From Mantis religiosa (lineage: Eukaryota; Arthropoda; Insecta; Mantodea; Mantidae): a stretch of 64,000 nt of DNA. The stretch covers positions 48,788,047-48,852,046 of the forward strand of contig CM060947.1 of assembly GCA_030765055.1 (NCBI GenBank). The letters are read 5' to 3'. Under the pieces are notes generated by a model. That model did not search any database. It saw only the letters and a program-made list of their open reading frames with translations, and was not told where the DNA came from. The translations under genes were made by a program, and so were the position numbers. This document shows positions 47,201 to 57,722 of this stretch, one piece after another; positions within the stretch are counted from its first letter, which is position 1, and the number at the start of each line of letters is the position of its first letter.

Positions 47201-47683
47201 CCAAGAGTTGTTTGGCCTTAAAATTATCCAAAACAAATGAAATTTAGTGTAATTCATCACCAGAGTGCATCAGGCATAGCATCCCGTCTTCCTTAGAGGA
47301 ATAATATACTATCTCAAGTCTTTCTTTCATTCTAATACAATAAAAATCCATCCTAAACCATCATAATAAAAGAAAATCCTTCCTGCGGTAAAACCCAATC
47401 CTGGGTGGGCATGCAGCAAAAAACTTCGCGGCTAAACGTAGTCTGTCAGTATCTTATAGTCATAATTTTTCCCTTTCACATTCTCTTAAGTATAAGCAAT
47501 TTGTCTCTGGTGTAGAAACCAATCTAATATTATAGTAATGTATTGCAGAATGGTGGATATTGTATGCTGGCCATGATGGCAACTTCTGACGACAAGTGGA
47601 TCCTGGGAGATGCCTTCCTCAAGAAATACTACTCCGTGTATGATATGGGCAACAACAGGGTTGGCTTTGCAACAGCTGCCTAA
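36801..47683 (+). CDS. Pepsin/cathepsin D-type aspartic protease, gene 2 (nine exons, 358 aa)
   Basis: Exons 36801-36862, 37989-38082, 38888-39005, 39488-39606, 41091-41284, 43030-43152, 43267-43411, 44814-44900 and 47549-47683. Exon sizes equal gene 1 except for 3-base differences in exons 5, 6 and 7. Signal peptide about 1-18 (LLLLVALATSS), then a propeptide beginning KIPLKRFEKPK and ending near residue 50. YYGPISIGNPPQ is followed by catalytic Asp73 in DTGSSNLWVPS. Cys86 and Cys91 form the loop; Tyr116-GMGS is the flap. The second catalytic Asp254 lies in DTGTSFLVVP, with Cys246/Cys249 and Cys288/Cys319. Gene 1 has FDGILGLG where this protein has FSALLGLG, an unusual change at a conserved structural site. 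Both catalytic Asp are present, so an active secreted A1 endopeptidase is expected. The donor of exon 5 (gtctgt) is weak. Product role in digestion is inferred. Confidence 0.93.
38363..38799. mobile_element. PLE-type foldback, 437 bp, in intron 2 of gene 2
   Basis: Flanks cagaactttat (38352-38362) and cagaattttat (38800-38810) match in 10 of 11 positions. The arms (about 38363-38555 and 38575-38752) are long inverted copies, so the same peptide with FTVPPPE..EQTTTDASW reads on both strands. The single outer tail on the right (about 38753-38799) reads 'attttgacgtcactgttact'. Same family as 10855 and 15614. Confidence 0.78.
39607..41090. other. Intron 4 of gene 2, nothing recognised
   Basis: About 1.5 kb of AT-rich intron with a purine-rich stretch near 40970-41050. 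No repeat family identified. Confidence 0.5.
41745..42230 (+). repeat. Old interspersed repeat, copy 2
   Basis: Shares the ordered blocks listed for 3560-4440, for example 'agtcttgatctatt', 'agtcacaacagtgcag', 'agcatatcatcctgcca', 'agagaccaccag' and 'gatgaaatggagggacagga'. In intron 5 of gene 2. Confidence 0.65.
42330..42735 (+). repeat. Old repeat shared in inverse orientation with 49745-50075
   Basis: 'gaatgcctgctacacaagga', 'agattcattcacaaaagtag', 'cagaatgtttttgaa' and 'catggggtgtcataa' are complementary to words at 49745-50075. A minus-strand frame contains LTWGDISYQGRVQEPLP in the other copy. The transposon class is not known. Confidence 0.6.
43640..43880 (+). other. Coding-like fragment in intron 7 of gene 2
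   Basis: One frame reads HYSEKGSITLKFGFTR and another, further on, TGYNASHPVYEGHVLLANGY followed by NPVTKESGSL and a stop. Composition is less AT-rich than the intron around it. It may be a frameshifted piece of a processed gene copy. I do not recognise the protein. Confidence 0.3.
44215..44260 (+). repeat. (AT)n microsatellite
   Basis: About 22 uninterrupted AT units in intron 7 of gene 2. Confidence 0.95.
45593..45677. mobile_element. Shortened PLE-type insertion, relative of 8554-8825
   Basis: Flanks aatattcatatta (45580-45592) and aatactcatatta (45678-45690) match in 12 of 13. The tail 'actgtattggaacaccacag' and arm end 'aagaaatacgactcatcta' match the 8554 insertion. The whole inverted middle is missing. 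Confidence 0.68.
45896..46234 (-). mobile_element. tRNA-derived SINE, family D, best copy
   Basis: The minus strand begins 'tgtcctgcgccgtggcatag' and 'tgggctaaggc' (A box region), then 'cccggattcgagccc' (B box), and a ~240-base body to 'gttgcgccatcgg'. In intron 8 of gene 2. Confidence 0.85.
46235..46744. other. Intron 8 segment between SINEs, unidentified
   Basis: 46380-46730 is less AT-rich and contains 'ctcgctggtatttatacctc', but no motif or second copy was established. Confidence 0.3.
46745..47012 (-). repeat. tRNA-derived SINE, family D, diverged
   Basis: 'gactgccagcctcatgctca', 'cagctggaaagttgg', 'agctcctcactttctttaca' and 'ccattgtacgatgatgcagg' match family D with deletions. Confidence 0.65.
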
Positions 47684-47726
47684 AGAGTAGTACCATTAGC
47701 TTTTGCTGTAGTGATTATTATGTTTC

Positions 47727-47732
47727 AATAAA
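47727..47732 (+). terminator. Polyadenylation signal of gene 2
   Basis: AATAAA starts 44 bases after the stop codon at 47681-47683. Confidence 0.8.
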
Positions 47733-47884
47733 GATATCAGCAGTGTATATGAGTCTTCTATTTACCTGAAAAATTCCCATCCATTAAAAAATAACACTCT
47801 GGTCTTATCTTATTCTGCCATTACTATTTGGCATAGGATATGTGATAGCAAAGGACAGATGTTAGCAGGAATGCTTCAGCAGGA

Positions 47885-48560
47885 GAGTACAGAAGAACTT
47901 TGTTTACCCAGATCAACTGGGACTAGGGCCAACCCAAGTTAACGAAAATCTGGGTTATGCAGAGAATGAAGGAAAAATGATAAAAAAACATTTACAACAT
48001 GTACAATATTTTTAATGAAGTTTTAAAATTACTATCGCCACACTTTCACCTAAAAACACATACACTGTATGTACTGCAATAGCCTATGTATTTGCACTGT
48101 ACACAATATAGCTACAAACTAGTTGGTAGAAAAAAAGACAGTGAGCTTCTGCTGTCTCTGTTTAGGTGTCACTTACAAGCAGTACAATCTTGCATTCGCT
48201 TTAACATTAGAAGTTCATTTGGCAATGTTTCGGCTTGACTCTCAAAATAAAGCATCAATTTCTCTATGTTTACTACTGCTTGTGCTTGGGTCACAACCAC
48301 AGCTGGTTCATCAACACTGTCTAAATCAGAATACCCTTCATTTTAATTTGCAGTATCACTGCATGATGCAATAATGCCTTTGGTTTTTAACCTCTGTTAT
48401 TGTCGATTTGCAACCAAAATTACAAAAAAGAGAAGCATCCCAACTGGACAGGCTTGATTTCTTTCTAAATTGGTACATAAATAGATTTTTAAAGGTAAAA
48501 GTCATTTCACTAGCTTTACCACTGGTCTTAAGGTATACAGATTCAAATTTTGAATTCATT
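47885..48560 (-). mobile_element. pogo/Tigger-like DNA transposon remnant
   Basis: At 47915-47960 'ggccaacccaagttaacg' and 'aaaatctgggttatgcagag' resemble the conserved end of pogo-type elements. Further in, the minus strand (about 48330-48165) reads VVVTQAQAVVNIEKLMLYFE then ELLMLKRMQDCTACK and a stop. This fits the C-terminus of a Tigger/jerky transposase. The DDE core was not seen. Confidence 0.5.
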
Positions 48561-49109
48561 TGAACTACTTTAGCTACAAGCTATAATCTGACATTCAACC
48601 TATATTGACCAACATGGTATTTTGTCAGTAGCTTTACACATGGATGCTATAAAGTGTAGGGCATCATTACCAGTAATAATGTGAATATAAAATAAAGTGG
48701 TTTGGACATAGAATCCAGGCAAAAAAACAAATCCTTTGTGACAGCTACATGTTCCCCTTCATCTTCGCTACACACGTGGACACAATGTATAGCATGAAGC
48801 ATTGTTTTAAGGACCTTTAAATTATCTGCTCCTATTTTTCAGTAATATATCCATACTTTTGTTATACATTATTAGCATATTTGTCAAGATTGGAAAACTG
48901 ACTTGGTGGTTCACCAACAGGATGCAGTTTCATTTTAAAATCCCTATCTCTTGTAGTTTTTGTGTTGATTCTGTGGCTAATATTCTATTCCTGAACAAGT
49001 CTTCCATTCTTTGGATTATAATTTTATACGGGAACATGGGGTAAGACTGGGACCGTCAGGAAACTTCAACAAAACATTGCTGTTGTAATATATTTAATAT
49101 CAGAAATCA

Positions 49110-49345
49110 TAGAGTCAACATGAAAAATTCAATGCCATGGCTGCGATTTGAACCACGGATCTCCTGGTTTCCGTCCAGTCGCTCTAACCCATTGAGCTAC
49201 CATGGCCAAGGTGCCATCGGGACATTAAATTCTCCATTTGACTCATATATTTCCCCGGTAGACCACTAGGGGCTCTTGCATCCGAGATACACCGTTTGGT
49301 GGCGACTTACTATCGTAAGTACTTGAGTCCCAGGCTTCATCATTT
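49110..49345 (-). mobile_element. tRNA-derived SINE, family A, with leader
   Basis: Minus strand: leader 'gatgaagcctgggactcaag', 'gtagctcaatgggttagag' (A box), 'gtggttcaaatcgcagcc' (B box) and 'gaatttttcatgttgactct'. The 3' tail is missing on the left. Confidence 0.82.
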
Positions 49346-49361
49346 AACTGTTATTATTTTA

Positions 49362-49640
49362 GTTAATTGATGGAAATTAATCATTTCTTCACATTAGCCT
49401 TATATAGGCTAAGGTTTTTGATAGAGTCAACATGAAAAATTCAAAGCCATGGCTGGGATTTGAACCACGGATCTCCTGGCCATGGTAGCTCAATGGGTTA
49501 GAGCAACTGGACGGAAACCAGGAGATCCGTGGTTCAAATCCCAGCCATGGCTTTGAATTTTTCATGTTGACTCTATCTATCAAAAACCTTAGCCTATATA
49601 TGGCTAGTATGAAGAAATGATTCATTTCCATCAGTTAACT
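49362..49640. mobile_element. Palindromic family A SINE dimer
   Basis: The minus-strand half (49362-49478: tail, body, B box) is followed at once by a complete plus-strand copy (49479-49640). The arms of ~117 bases are nearly identical inverted copies. The only unpaired part is the ~40-base A-box segment of the right copy. Confidence 0.82.
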
Positions 49641-49744
49641 AAAATCAAAAATCATGTATACATGAACAAGAATATTTTATAGGTAATGCATATATCAAAA
49701 TATCAATATATAAAAGCACGAATCAGTTGGAGAATTTAAGGTCT

Positions 49745-50075
49745 CGCTGGTATAGTATAACACAGGAGAGAAAGTCTCTGGGGGATGAGAAGCAGGGGGG
49801 TTGGAAGAGGTTCCTGCACCCTCCCTTGGTAGCTTATGTCACCCCATGTCAGTTCAGTTAGACCATTCAAAAACATTCTGATAGCTTCTACTTTTGTGAA
49901 TGAATCTTCTTGGTTTAAGTGTATAGAGTGAAAAGGGCGCATATTTTTTCAACAGTTCTGCTCCTTGTGTAAGCATGCATTCTCTGTCACACATATTCGC
50001 TATCCTTGTCCCACTGTGGAAGGGGGTGCATTCCTTTCAGGGAGCTTCTTTGCGCTGCTGGACAGTATATTTGCC
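49745..50075 (-). repeat. Old repeat, inverse copy of 42330-42735
   Basis: 'ttctgatagcttctactttt', 'tgaatgaatcttct', 'ctgctccttgtgtaagcatg' and 'cattctctgtcacaca' correspond to the gene 2 intron copy on the opposite strand. It carries a 68-codon minus-strand frame without a known motif. Confidence 0.6.
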
Positions 50076-50220
50076 ATGCTAGTTCAATGGTTAAGAGCAG
50101 CTGGACAGAGACTGGAAGATCTGTGGTTCAAATCCTGGCTGTGACATTGAATTTTTCAGTTTGACTTTACCGTTTCATAGTGCAACCTACACATGGCTAG
50201 TGTAAAAGAACAGTTAAATC
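50070..50220 (+). mobile_element. tRNA-derived SINE, family A
   Basis: A box 'gctagttcaatggttaagag', B box 'gtggttcaaatcctgg', 'gaatttttcagtttgact' and tail 'ggctagtgtaaaagaa'. Confidence 0.78.
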
Positions 50221-50224
50221 TATC

Positions 50225-51079
50225 AATATTTTGCTTCATATTCCATTTAATGAGAACGTCAATACACTTAACAAAATGCATTTTTCCCCACACACGGTGC
50301 AGAACTGCATTCTCAATGGGTAGTAATTAAATGGGGTAGTATTAGTATTTGTTTCTAACACATGGTACACATGTGTACAGGTCCAGTTCATCATCTTTCT
50401 ATACCATGCAGCCTTCATGGGATCATCTGAAGCACTTCATGCATCTCACCCAAACATCTGTTCTCTTTGTAAACACATAAGCAACAAAGAACATGTTGAA
50501 TTGTTATCATCCAGAAATTCAGTCTCTGAGTCATTACTTGAACTACTAATTTCTGGGACTTAAGATTTTTTTGTGTAGAACAATTTTCTATGTGTTTGTC
50601 TTTTTTCAGGTTTCTTGCCACTTTCCTTTCTGATGAGATTGTTTCTATAAGGAGAATCAGTTACTATAACAATCCTTCCTTTTGATCATTTGGAAACTAG
50701 TTGCTGATATGTTGAAATTGGAACTATATCTCTTGGTACATGGAAAAGGAGAAGGAAAATTTGGCGGCTGGTTTTACAAATGTAAACCCATGGCATTTTG
50801 AGAATGTAACCCATAATAATAAAAGTGGTATTAAAATACACTAAACATTACATTAATTTGTATTACAATAGTTAATTACCTTCTTTGAATTTATGACAAA
50901 ATATCTAAATGCAAGGGGGCATTCTAACCAACCTGGTACTGCCCCCATTGTCGTATTTTAAGATACTCTGGACTCCTTTTGAACTGCAGCCAACAAAGAA
51001 TTTTCAAAATATGCATTTAAAAGTTTAACACTAAGACTACCACCACACCTACCCACTAAACACACCGACTAAACTTTCA
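50225..51079. other. Intergenic DNA, nothing recognised
   Basis: AT-rich, short frames only. Confidence 0.45.
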
Positions 51080-52625
51080 CTATTTGTAGGTTGAGTAAAA
51101 AAGGAATAAGTAGCAGATTTATTCAGAGTTTACAAAGTATATATTCAGAAAATGAGTTTTGTATAAAAATGGCAAATAATAAAGTAACAAGACTCATTCA
51201 GAATAATATAGGATTGAGGCAAGGCTGCAAGTTGAGCCCCATACTGTTTAATTTATTTATGGATGATATTTTGGATACAATTAGAATGGAAAATATGCAT
51301 CTGCCAATAGTTAATAACAGGGAAATTCCTGGTTTGTTATTTGCAGATGATTTAGTAGCCGGAGCTATTTCCAAAGTGGGAAAATTTCCAAAGAGCAATT
51401 GAAGCAATAGAAATTTTGTAAGGAATGGAGCCTTAGAATTAATGTAAACAAAACCAAAATTATGGTATTTAAGAAAGGCAACAAGTTAAGAGGAGAAATG
51501 GTGCTGACAAGGAAGAAAAATCATGGTCAATACATTTAATTATCTAGGAGTACAATTAAGCAGAAGAGAATGGCAATGGCGAAAGGTAAAATTGCATTAA
51601 AAGCTATAAAAGCATGCCTAGATAAATTACCAGGAATGCAAATAAAACACTGGAGAGAATTTACACAGCTGTAGTACAAGCAAAAATGCTCTATGGGGTA
51701 GAGATATGGGGTTTGGAGGAGGGGGGATGCAAATATGAATGTGATACATAGAAACTTTTGCAAACAAGTTTTGGGCTTACCACGAGCTTCACCAAATGGA
51801 GTGGTGCAAGCAGAATTGGGAAATCTGGGAATTAGAGCGATAGTAGTGGAAAGATTGTTAAAATATTGGGCGAGAATTAGGAGTTGAGATGAGCAGAATA
51901 TTCTGCGTCAGTGCTTGATAGTACAGGAAAGACTAAATCAGAAAGATTCATGGCTAAATAAAATAAAGGAAAATATATTAAAAATAGGGTTTGGTGTCAT
52001 GTGGGAAAACCGGGAATTATTGCAAACTGGATTTTGGAAAGAACTTAGGTTAAGAATGGAAGATATTGAAAGACAAGAAATGTTAGGAAGCTTCAACTTG
52101 AACAACTCACTGGAAATTTATAGAGATGAAAATAATCTGGAACAAGGAGGAATACATTGATATTTGTGATAAAGCAGCAAGAGAAGGCTTTCCATGGGCC
52201 AGAACAGGGGTGGTAAAACTGAAGGGTTTGGGAAGAGGGAGGGATCTAGAGAAATGCCCACTGTATCACCAAAGGGATAAAGAATAGCATTTGCTTTTAG
52301 AATGTGAAGAAACTAGGTTGCTTAGCGAGAAGATAGCTAAAAAAGAATGGGCAAGGCTACCAAAATAAATTCAAGCAATGAAGTTAATGAGTGTAAAAAC
52401 TAGGGAAAATTTAATTGAAATTGGGAACTTTTTGGGCAAAGTAAGAGCCAAATGGTTGAGGAAGGTAAGTTATTTTAGGTAAGATGCTAATAGGAACCCA
52501 TTAGCTCGACAACCTCAGAGTTTGAGTCTATTGGGCCCAAACACTACAACTCAGTGTAGTAATAAGTATGTAAATGTATAATAACTTGTAATTGAAATGG
52601 AAATAAAGATTACTTACTTACTAAC
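51080..52625 (+). mobile_element. Non-LTR retrotransposon (LINE) with RT fragment, 5' truncated
   Basis: The first ~100 codons hold RT motifs: IGLRQGCKLSPILFNLFMDD and IPGLLFADDLV, with FADD as the active-site box. After frameshifts come NYLGVQLSRR, then KEEYIDICDKAAREGF, a zinc-knuckle-like region near 52250 (EKCPLYH), ECEETRLL and KVRAKWLRKV. The 3' end has 'gattacttacttacta'. The C-terminal part matches the LINE at 62860-63508. The 5' truncation at the RT and many stops make it dead. Confidence 0.83.
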
Positions 52626-54258
52626 AGCTATCATAATATACATGTGTAACTCTGAAAATAAATGTTAATGCTTTTAAATTAAATTTGTAGGTTTGATGAA
52701 TAAGATGTATAATTAGACACAAACTAGGCTTTTCTTCAACATGCAATAAATCTGTTAAATCATGTAAAACCGGCATGAATTTGCTATAGATGACCAGTAA
52801 GCATGAAAGCAAGAAGTTACATATCTCAGTGACAGGTGGCACTATATTCCAGTAAAAATAAGTAAGTACCCGGTTTCACCCCTGTATCCAGTCTTACCCC
52901 TTGTTCCACTACTATAACTAGACTGCGAACAAAAAGCAGTTGGAGGTGCAGCTTACCAACACTGGAGTCCTCTAGCTTTCCCCCTCTATCGCCATTTTAG
53001 GTTGCCTCTCCTCCATCGCACAGGCTGCACTGGTTATCTGTTTAACTCGCTTTCACATTCACTATTTGCATTTTCTGCCGAATCACTGCTTTGTTCCTCA
53101 GGGTTTAAAGAAACTATGATTCTATCTATTTGTTGATCGACTGTGAGGTCATGTCCAAGGAAATTATTTTCTGTTAACTTTGAAAATCAAAACAGCATTA
53201 AAATACACGCATTTCGTGTGTTTTGCACTCTGTCACATGCAGGAAGGGAGGGGTGGGAGTCACGTGATGCTTGGATGGTTAGGAGGGGAGAAGGCTCTCC
53301 TCGCGCATGCGCATATTGACTGCATTTTGTTCGCGGTCTACCTGTAGTAACATATATGTTTTGAATTGTGCAAATAATTTGTGAAGTAAACTTTGCTAAT
53401 TAATTTTCTACAATTCTCTATAAATGATAAAACAAAACAAATAGAGCTAGCTGTGCAAAAAATGTAGGTTCCTTAAAACATACAATTTATTTAATATAGC
53501 ACTTTTTGATAATTGAACACTATCGGTGCAGCAAAAACTTAAGTTTTAGTGAGTCTCACTATCACTCAACTACTTCACATTTTTTATGTTATTAAAACAT
53601 GATTTGCGACCCCTTGTATGCACTTTCAGCTCCAGATGACAGTCCAGATATCTATTGGGTGAACATTCTATTTCAATCTGGTGGTATTTTGACAAATTCA
53701 GATATTGGGCTCTCTTCTAGTTTGAAATAAAAATTTATTGAGTGCACTTTTCAGGATATTCAATTTCCTTAAATATTCAATTATTTTGGTCTTTGTACTG
53801 ATTTTAAAAGTTTTTGTTATCTATTTCATGATTTTCGGTCTAAAAATGCGATAGTATTGGCGATTTATCAACATTTTTACTTTTCTAAATTAAGATTTCA
53901 TATGAAATAGAGGTCCTGAGGATCTCTGAAACCAAAGAAAGCATTTTTAGAAAAAAATCCACACATATGTTAACAGCTTAATTAAAAAAAATCTTTTAAG
54001 TAAAAGTTTTGCATTTATGTTCATTATATTTCATAGATGCTATACAAAGATTTTGAACACTGAACTACTCCTACATAGAACATTTCTTTGAAATGTTCAT
54101 TAAAATATTCCACATTTAAAATAGGTCTATGCCACATAAAATGCATATCTTGAACTTTTTGAGAACAGCCTATTATCCTCTTCATTCAGAAGGAATTTTG
54201 TTTTAATTTGGTATAACTAGTCAATCAAAAACCGTGAACAAAAATTTAGTACACAAAA
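52626..54258. other. Intergenic DNA, nothing recognised
   Basis: 52860-53340 is less AT-rich than its surroundings. The rest is AT-rich. No gene or repeat family supported. Confidence 0.4.
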
Positions 54259-54363
54259 AATGTGGACTTCCTTTCATGGAAGTGTTGAAAACAGTGTTGT
54301 TGTATAAATTAAGTTAATTGGGAGTCGATTAATAACACAAAACAACACTCACTTTTAAATTTT

Positions 54364-54406
54364 CCCGGAACCGGTTTCTGAGGGCTTCCCTCTATCTTCA
54401 GCCGGA
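54364..54406 (-). ncRNA. Hammerhead-ribozyme-like motif (left arm)
   Basis: Minus-strand twin of 54821-54863 with the same helices: CCGG stem I, CTGAAGA core, GAGGG/CCCTC stem II and GAAAC. Confidence 0.55.
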
Positions 54407-54820
54407 CATCGACTAGTTCTCATTGGTGTAGCTGGCAATATTTTGTCTTCGGTCTCCTCTGGTGGCGGTCCGAGGAACTTGCTGAACAAATCTTTCTGGG
54501 GGATGTCGAAATTGAATACTTTGTTCCTATTTTTTGAAATAAAGATTTGTTCCCATGTGGACAGCTCTTCTTTTCCTGTTGTATGTTTTAGTAATTTTGG
54601 TTCTGGATTTATGTTGTGGTTTTTTTCCCAAAAATGCGTGGCAACTGGCAGGAAAAGAAGAGCTGTCCACATGGGAACAAATCTTTATTTCAAAAAATAG
54701 GAACAAAGTATTCAATTTCGACATCCTCCAGAAAGATTTGTTCAGCAAGTTCCTCGGACCGCCACCAGAGGAGACCGAAGACAAAATATTGCCAGCTACA
54801 CCAATGAGAACTAGTCGATG

Positions 54821-54863
54821 TCCGGCTGAAGATAGAGGGAAGCCCTCAGAAACCGGTTCCGGG
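54821..54863 (+). ncRNA. Hammerhead-ribozyme-like motif (right arm)
   Basis: Stem I CCGG (54822-54825) pairs with CCGG (54859-54862). Core CTGAAGA at 54826-54832. Stem II GAGGG-AAG-CCCTC. GAAA at 54849-54852. A minimal stem III AC-CG-GT, then T as the residue before the cleavage site. The A at the seventh core position is a tolerated variant. Extra bases flank stem II, so activity needs a test. Confidence 0.6.
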
Positions 54864-55029
54864 AAAATTTAAAAGTGAGTGTTGTTTTGTGTTATTAATC
54901 GACTCCCAATTAACTTAATGTGGACTTCTTTAAAGTACATAAATTTCAAATAACTCTTTTCTTGTGGTGTGAGCCATTTCAGATATTCTGTTATTCATTT
55001 GAATTTTTTGATGGCCATTTCAGGTTCTG

Positions 55030-55790
55030 AAGTACTGCCAATCACTGAAGGTGATTGATGCTCCATAGCTCAAAAAATCACATCAGAAATGGGTGTCAGC
55101 ATTGGGAGTGTTCATACCATTATTAAAAAGCATCTTGGCTTTAGAAAAGTTAGTGCCCAATAGGTTCCAAAGTTGTAGACCGAGCACGGAAAACCATGTC
55201 AGGCAAAACCATGCCACATTGATTCATTGTTATACACCAGAATTCAAAATAGTGAGAAAGGAGTGGAGACAAAAGGATGAAGCCCATCCAGTAAAGGCCA
55301 AAATGTGCCATTCAGTTGGGAAAGGCCTTGTGACAGTGATTTTTTGACTGTAGAGGAGTTTTACTGGTTGATTATTTTCACGATCTATGTATGATATATG
55401 CAGCTTACTACCGCAGACTGTTAAGGCCTGCGAGAGCTGCCTACTGAAATGAAAGATGTCATATGACCATCAGAGGTGTCATCCATTTTCAGAAAAAGGC
55501 TACACCTCACACCACAAATTTGACAATGGAAACAATGGTGTACATGCACTGGGAAACCCTTGAACACCCTCCCTGTAGTCCAAACTTGTCTCCTCCAGAA
55601 TATTTTTTGTTTGCGTCCATGAAGGAAATGCTTGGAGAAAAAAAATTTGACAACAATGAATACATCAGGAAGCATGTGTCCAATTGGCTGACAATGCCCT
55701 CTTGAATCTTTTTTTTGAAGAAGGTGGCAAATGGTGTAGTGTGTGGAGGAGGCTATTTAGAGAAATGCTGATTGTGTATATTTAATAAAT
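55030..55790 (+). mobile_element. mariner-like transposon remnant
   Basis: EMGVSIGSVHTIIKKHLGFR is the second helix-turn-helix of a mariner transposase. After frameshifts, LEHPPCSPNLSPPEYFLFAS is the region of the third catalytic residue, where Glu replaces Asp, and MLGEKKFDNNEYI follows. No complete frame and no clear ends. Confidence 0.72.
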
Positions 55791-55799
55791 AAATAGTTT

Positions 55800-56505
55800 T
55801 TTGAAAAACTAACATTTATATTTAATCATCCTTGCAGTTGTATTTTACAAAAAAAAAGCATTTAGGTCCTTTGTATGTGATATGGGCAATTTAAAAACAA
55901 AAGGTGGAGTAAATGCTTGCCAAACTTTGCATTTAAGTCCAGTACCTTTCAAGGGAGCAATCCAAAGACTTTCAAACATTCTTTCCATCCTTTATCTATT
56001 ATGTTTTACAATAAAAATGTTCTATTATGTTTCATTTTCTAAAAAACAAAATTAGCACAAATGATATAACTCAAATATGTTTTGAAATCTTGCTGTGATA
56101 GAAAGTATATTTTGAAGGATTTTGAGTAGCATATGAAAACCTCTTCGTCTCATTGAAGTATAGTATATTCAGTACACAACTCCAACCATCCATACAGATC
56201 TTTCTTTAATATGGTTTCTTTTTGGAGGGGTCTCAAAACATACACTTTTAACAAAAATGTAAATGAAGTTTCAAAACTGAATTTTTGGAAGAAATGTAAT
56301 GCTCCCCTTGCTTACTAAAGGTAAGTGCATAGTAGAGAAAGTTAAAATGCAGGTCCCTGAACAAACCATTTCATGTCAAATAATATTTTCTTCTCTTTCT
56401 TCATAGCATTAACTGTTCTAAAACACATATGTAAGTATTTTAAATACTTATATATCTATATAAAGTATTCATTATAGTTAAGTAATGTTGTAAAAGCATT
56501 TATGT
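55800..56505. other. Intergenic DNA, nothing recognised
   Basis: AT-rich sequence without supported features. Confidence 0.45.
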
Positions 56506-56509
56506 ATTA

Positions 56510-56690
56510 GAAGTGATTTCAGGGCAGCTTTAGACTTTGAGTCTGCGATAATCTTAACTGCCAATGGTAATTTATTATACAATATAGCTCCTATTTTATA
56601 TCGGTCCTCATTGGTTTGAGTTTTATTCATGCCCACCCTATGGTAATCATTTGCACTTCTTATATCATATTTATGAAGCCCTTATTGAGT
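56510..56690 (-). pseudogene. LINE-type C-terminal remnant
   Basis: The minus strand reads GLHKYDIRSANDYHRVGMNK then GAILYNKLPLAVKIIADSK. 'YDIRS..DYH' followed by 'YNKLP..VK' is the usual end of non-LTR ORF2 proteins. No RT nearby. Confidence 0.65.
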
Positions 56691-57094
56691 AAGTTAAATT
56701 TCTTTTTCTTTTTCTTTGATAAGCATAATAGTTCTGAACACATACAAGGTCATTTGATAAGTCTGATAAATTTCCATGAAGGAATGGAAATTTTTTGTTG
56801 CAACTTTGCATGGGGTAAACTTGTTTATTCAAAAGATTGCACAGACAATCTGAATGTGCTACAATATAGTTCATTGCTGACAGCCATCTGAACTGGTCAG
56901 TGTGATAGCTGCGACTGAAAATGGAGAAAACAGTTTCATGCTGTTATCAAAGATAAAACAGTAGCAATAGGTTTTCGGCATAAACTAAATAGAAGTATTA
57001 CCTTCCCTGACCTTAATTTGGAGGGCATCAACATTTCATATGTAAAAGATACAAAAAGTGACACACCAGCATGGTACAAGAAACAGTTCAAACC

Positions 57095-57722
57095 TACTAG
57101 CAATTAGTCACAATACCACGTTATACAAACATTCCTTCACTTATAGTGGTACCCAACTGTAAAATAAGTTACCTCTTTATTTATAACAGATTGACAACCA
57201 AAAGATTTTTAAAATTGAAACTACATAAATTTTTAAGAGAAACATGTTTTTATTCTTGGAAATTAATTATTCTTTCACACTGGCCGTGTGTAGGCTAAAT
57301 TGTGGAAACGTAGAGTCAGACTGAATAATTCAATGCCATAGCCGGGATTTGAACCACGGATCTTCTGGTTTCCGTCCAGCCGCACTACCATTGTGCTACT
57401 ATGGCCAACTTGTCATATCGGCACGTTGGCCATAGTAGCACAATGGTAGTGCGGCTGGACGGAAACCAGAAGATCCGTGGTTCAAATCCTGGCTATGGCA
57501 TTGAATTATTCAGTCTGACTCTACGTTTCCATGTTTTTATTCTTTTCAAGAGTATTTGGAAAGTTAAGTTATATTATTGACATTTACTCTTACACATGTT
57601 TGTTTGTAATTTCTGTATTTAAATTTTGTACTTAAATTTTGTAAATATTTTTGTTTTGACATGTCCACAATCTTGTATGGAGATTTAAAGGACGAATAAA
57701 TTGAACTGAATTGAATTGAATT
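57095..57722 (+). mobile_element. LINE 3' end, split by a SINE dimer
   Basis: The ORF2 tail remnant (SHNTTLYKHSFTYSGTQL, then a FKIE segment) matches 34105-34330. After the SINE insertion the 3' region continues with 'tttgttttgacatgtccaca', 'ggagatttaaaggacgaata', then 'aattgaactgaattgaattg', a (TTGAA)n tail typical of some insect LINEs. Confidence 0.68.
57258..57529 (-). mobile_element. Inverted family A SINE dimer inserted as one unit
   Basis: Perfect 15-base duplication catgtttttattctt (57243-57257 and 57530-57544) surrounds the whole dimer. The arms (about 57301-57407 and 57422-57529) are almost perfect inverted copies including both A and B boxes. Only the left arm has the complete 3' tail ('aattattctttcacac'). 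Read on the minus strand this is a 5'-truncated, inverted dimer with one intact 3' end. Confidence 0.88.

Larger units (their letters stand above)
54271..54916. mobile_element. PLE palindrome carrying two hammerhead-like motifs
   Basis: Perfect 12-base duplication aatgtggacttc (54259-54270 and 54917-54928). Two ~285-base arms are inverted copies, each coding outward for EELSTWEQIFISKNRNKVFN then PPPEETEDKILPA, the PLE segment after the endonuclease. Each arm ends in a hammerhead-like motif and 'taatcgactcccaattaact'. The true 3' tail ('gtgttgaaaacagtgttgtt') is present only on the left. Near-identity of the arms suggests a fairly young insertion. Confidence 0.85.

Noticed and set aside
54355..54872. 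Mirror-image 105-codon frames
   Set aside because: Same cause: each arm of the PLE palindrome carries the same coding remnant.
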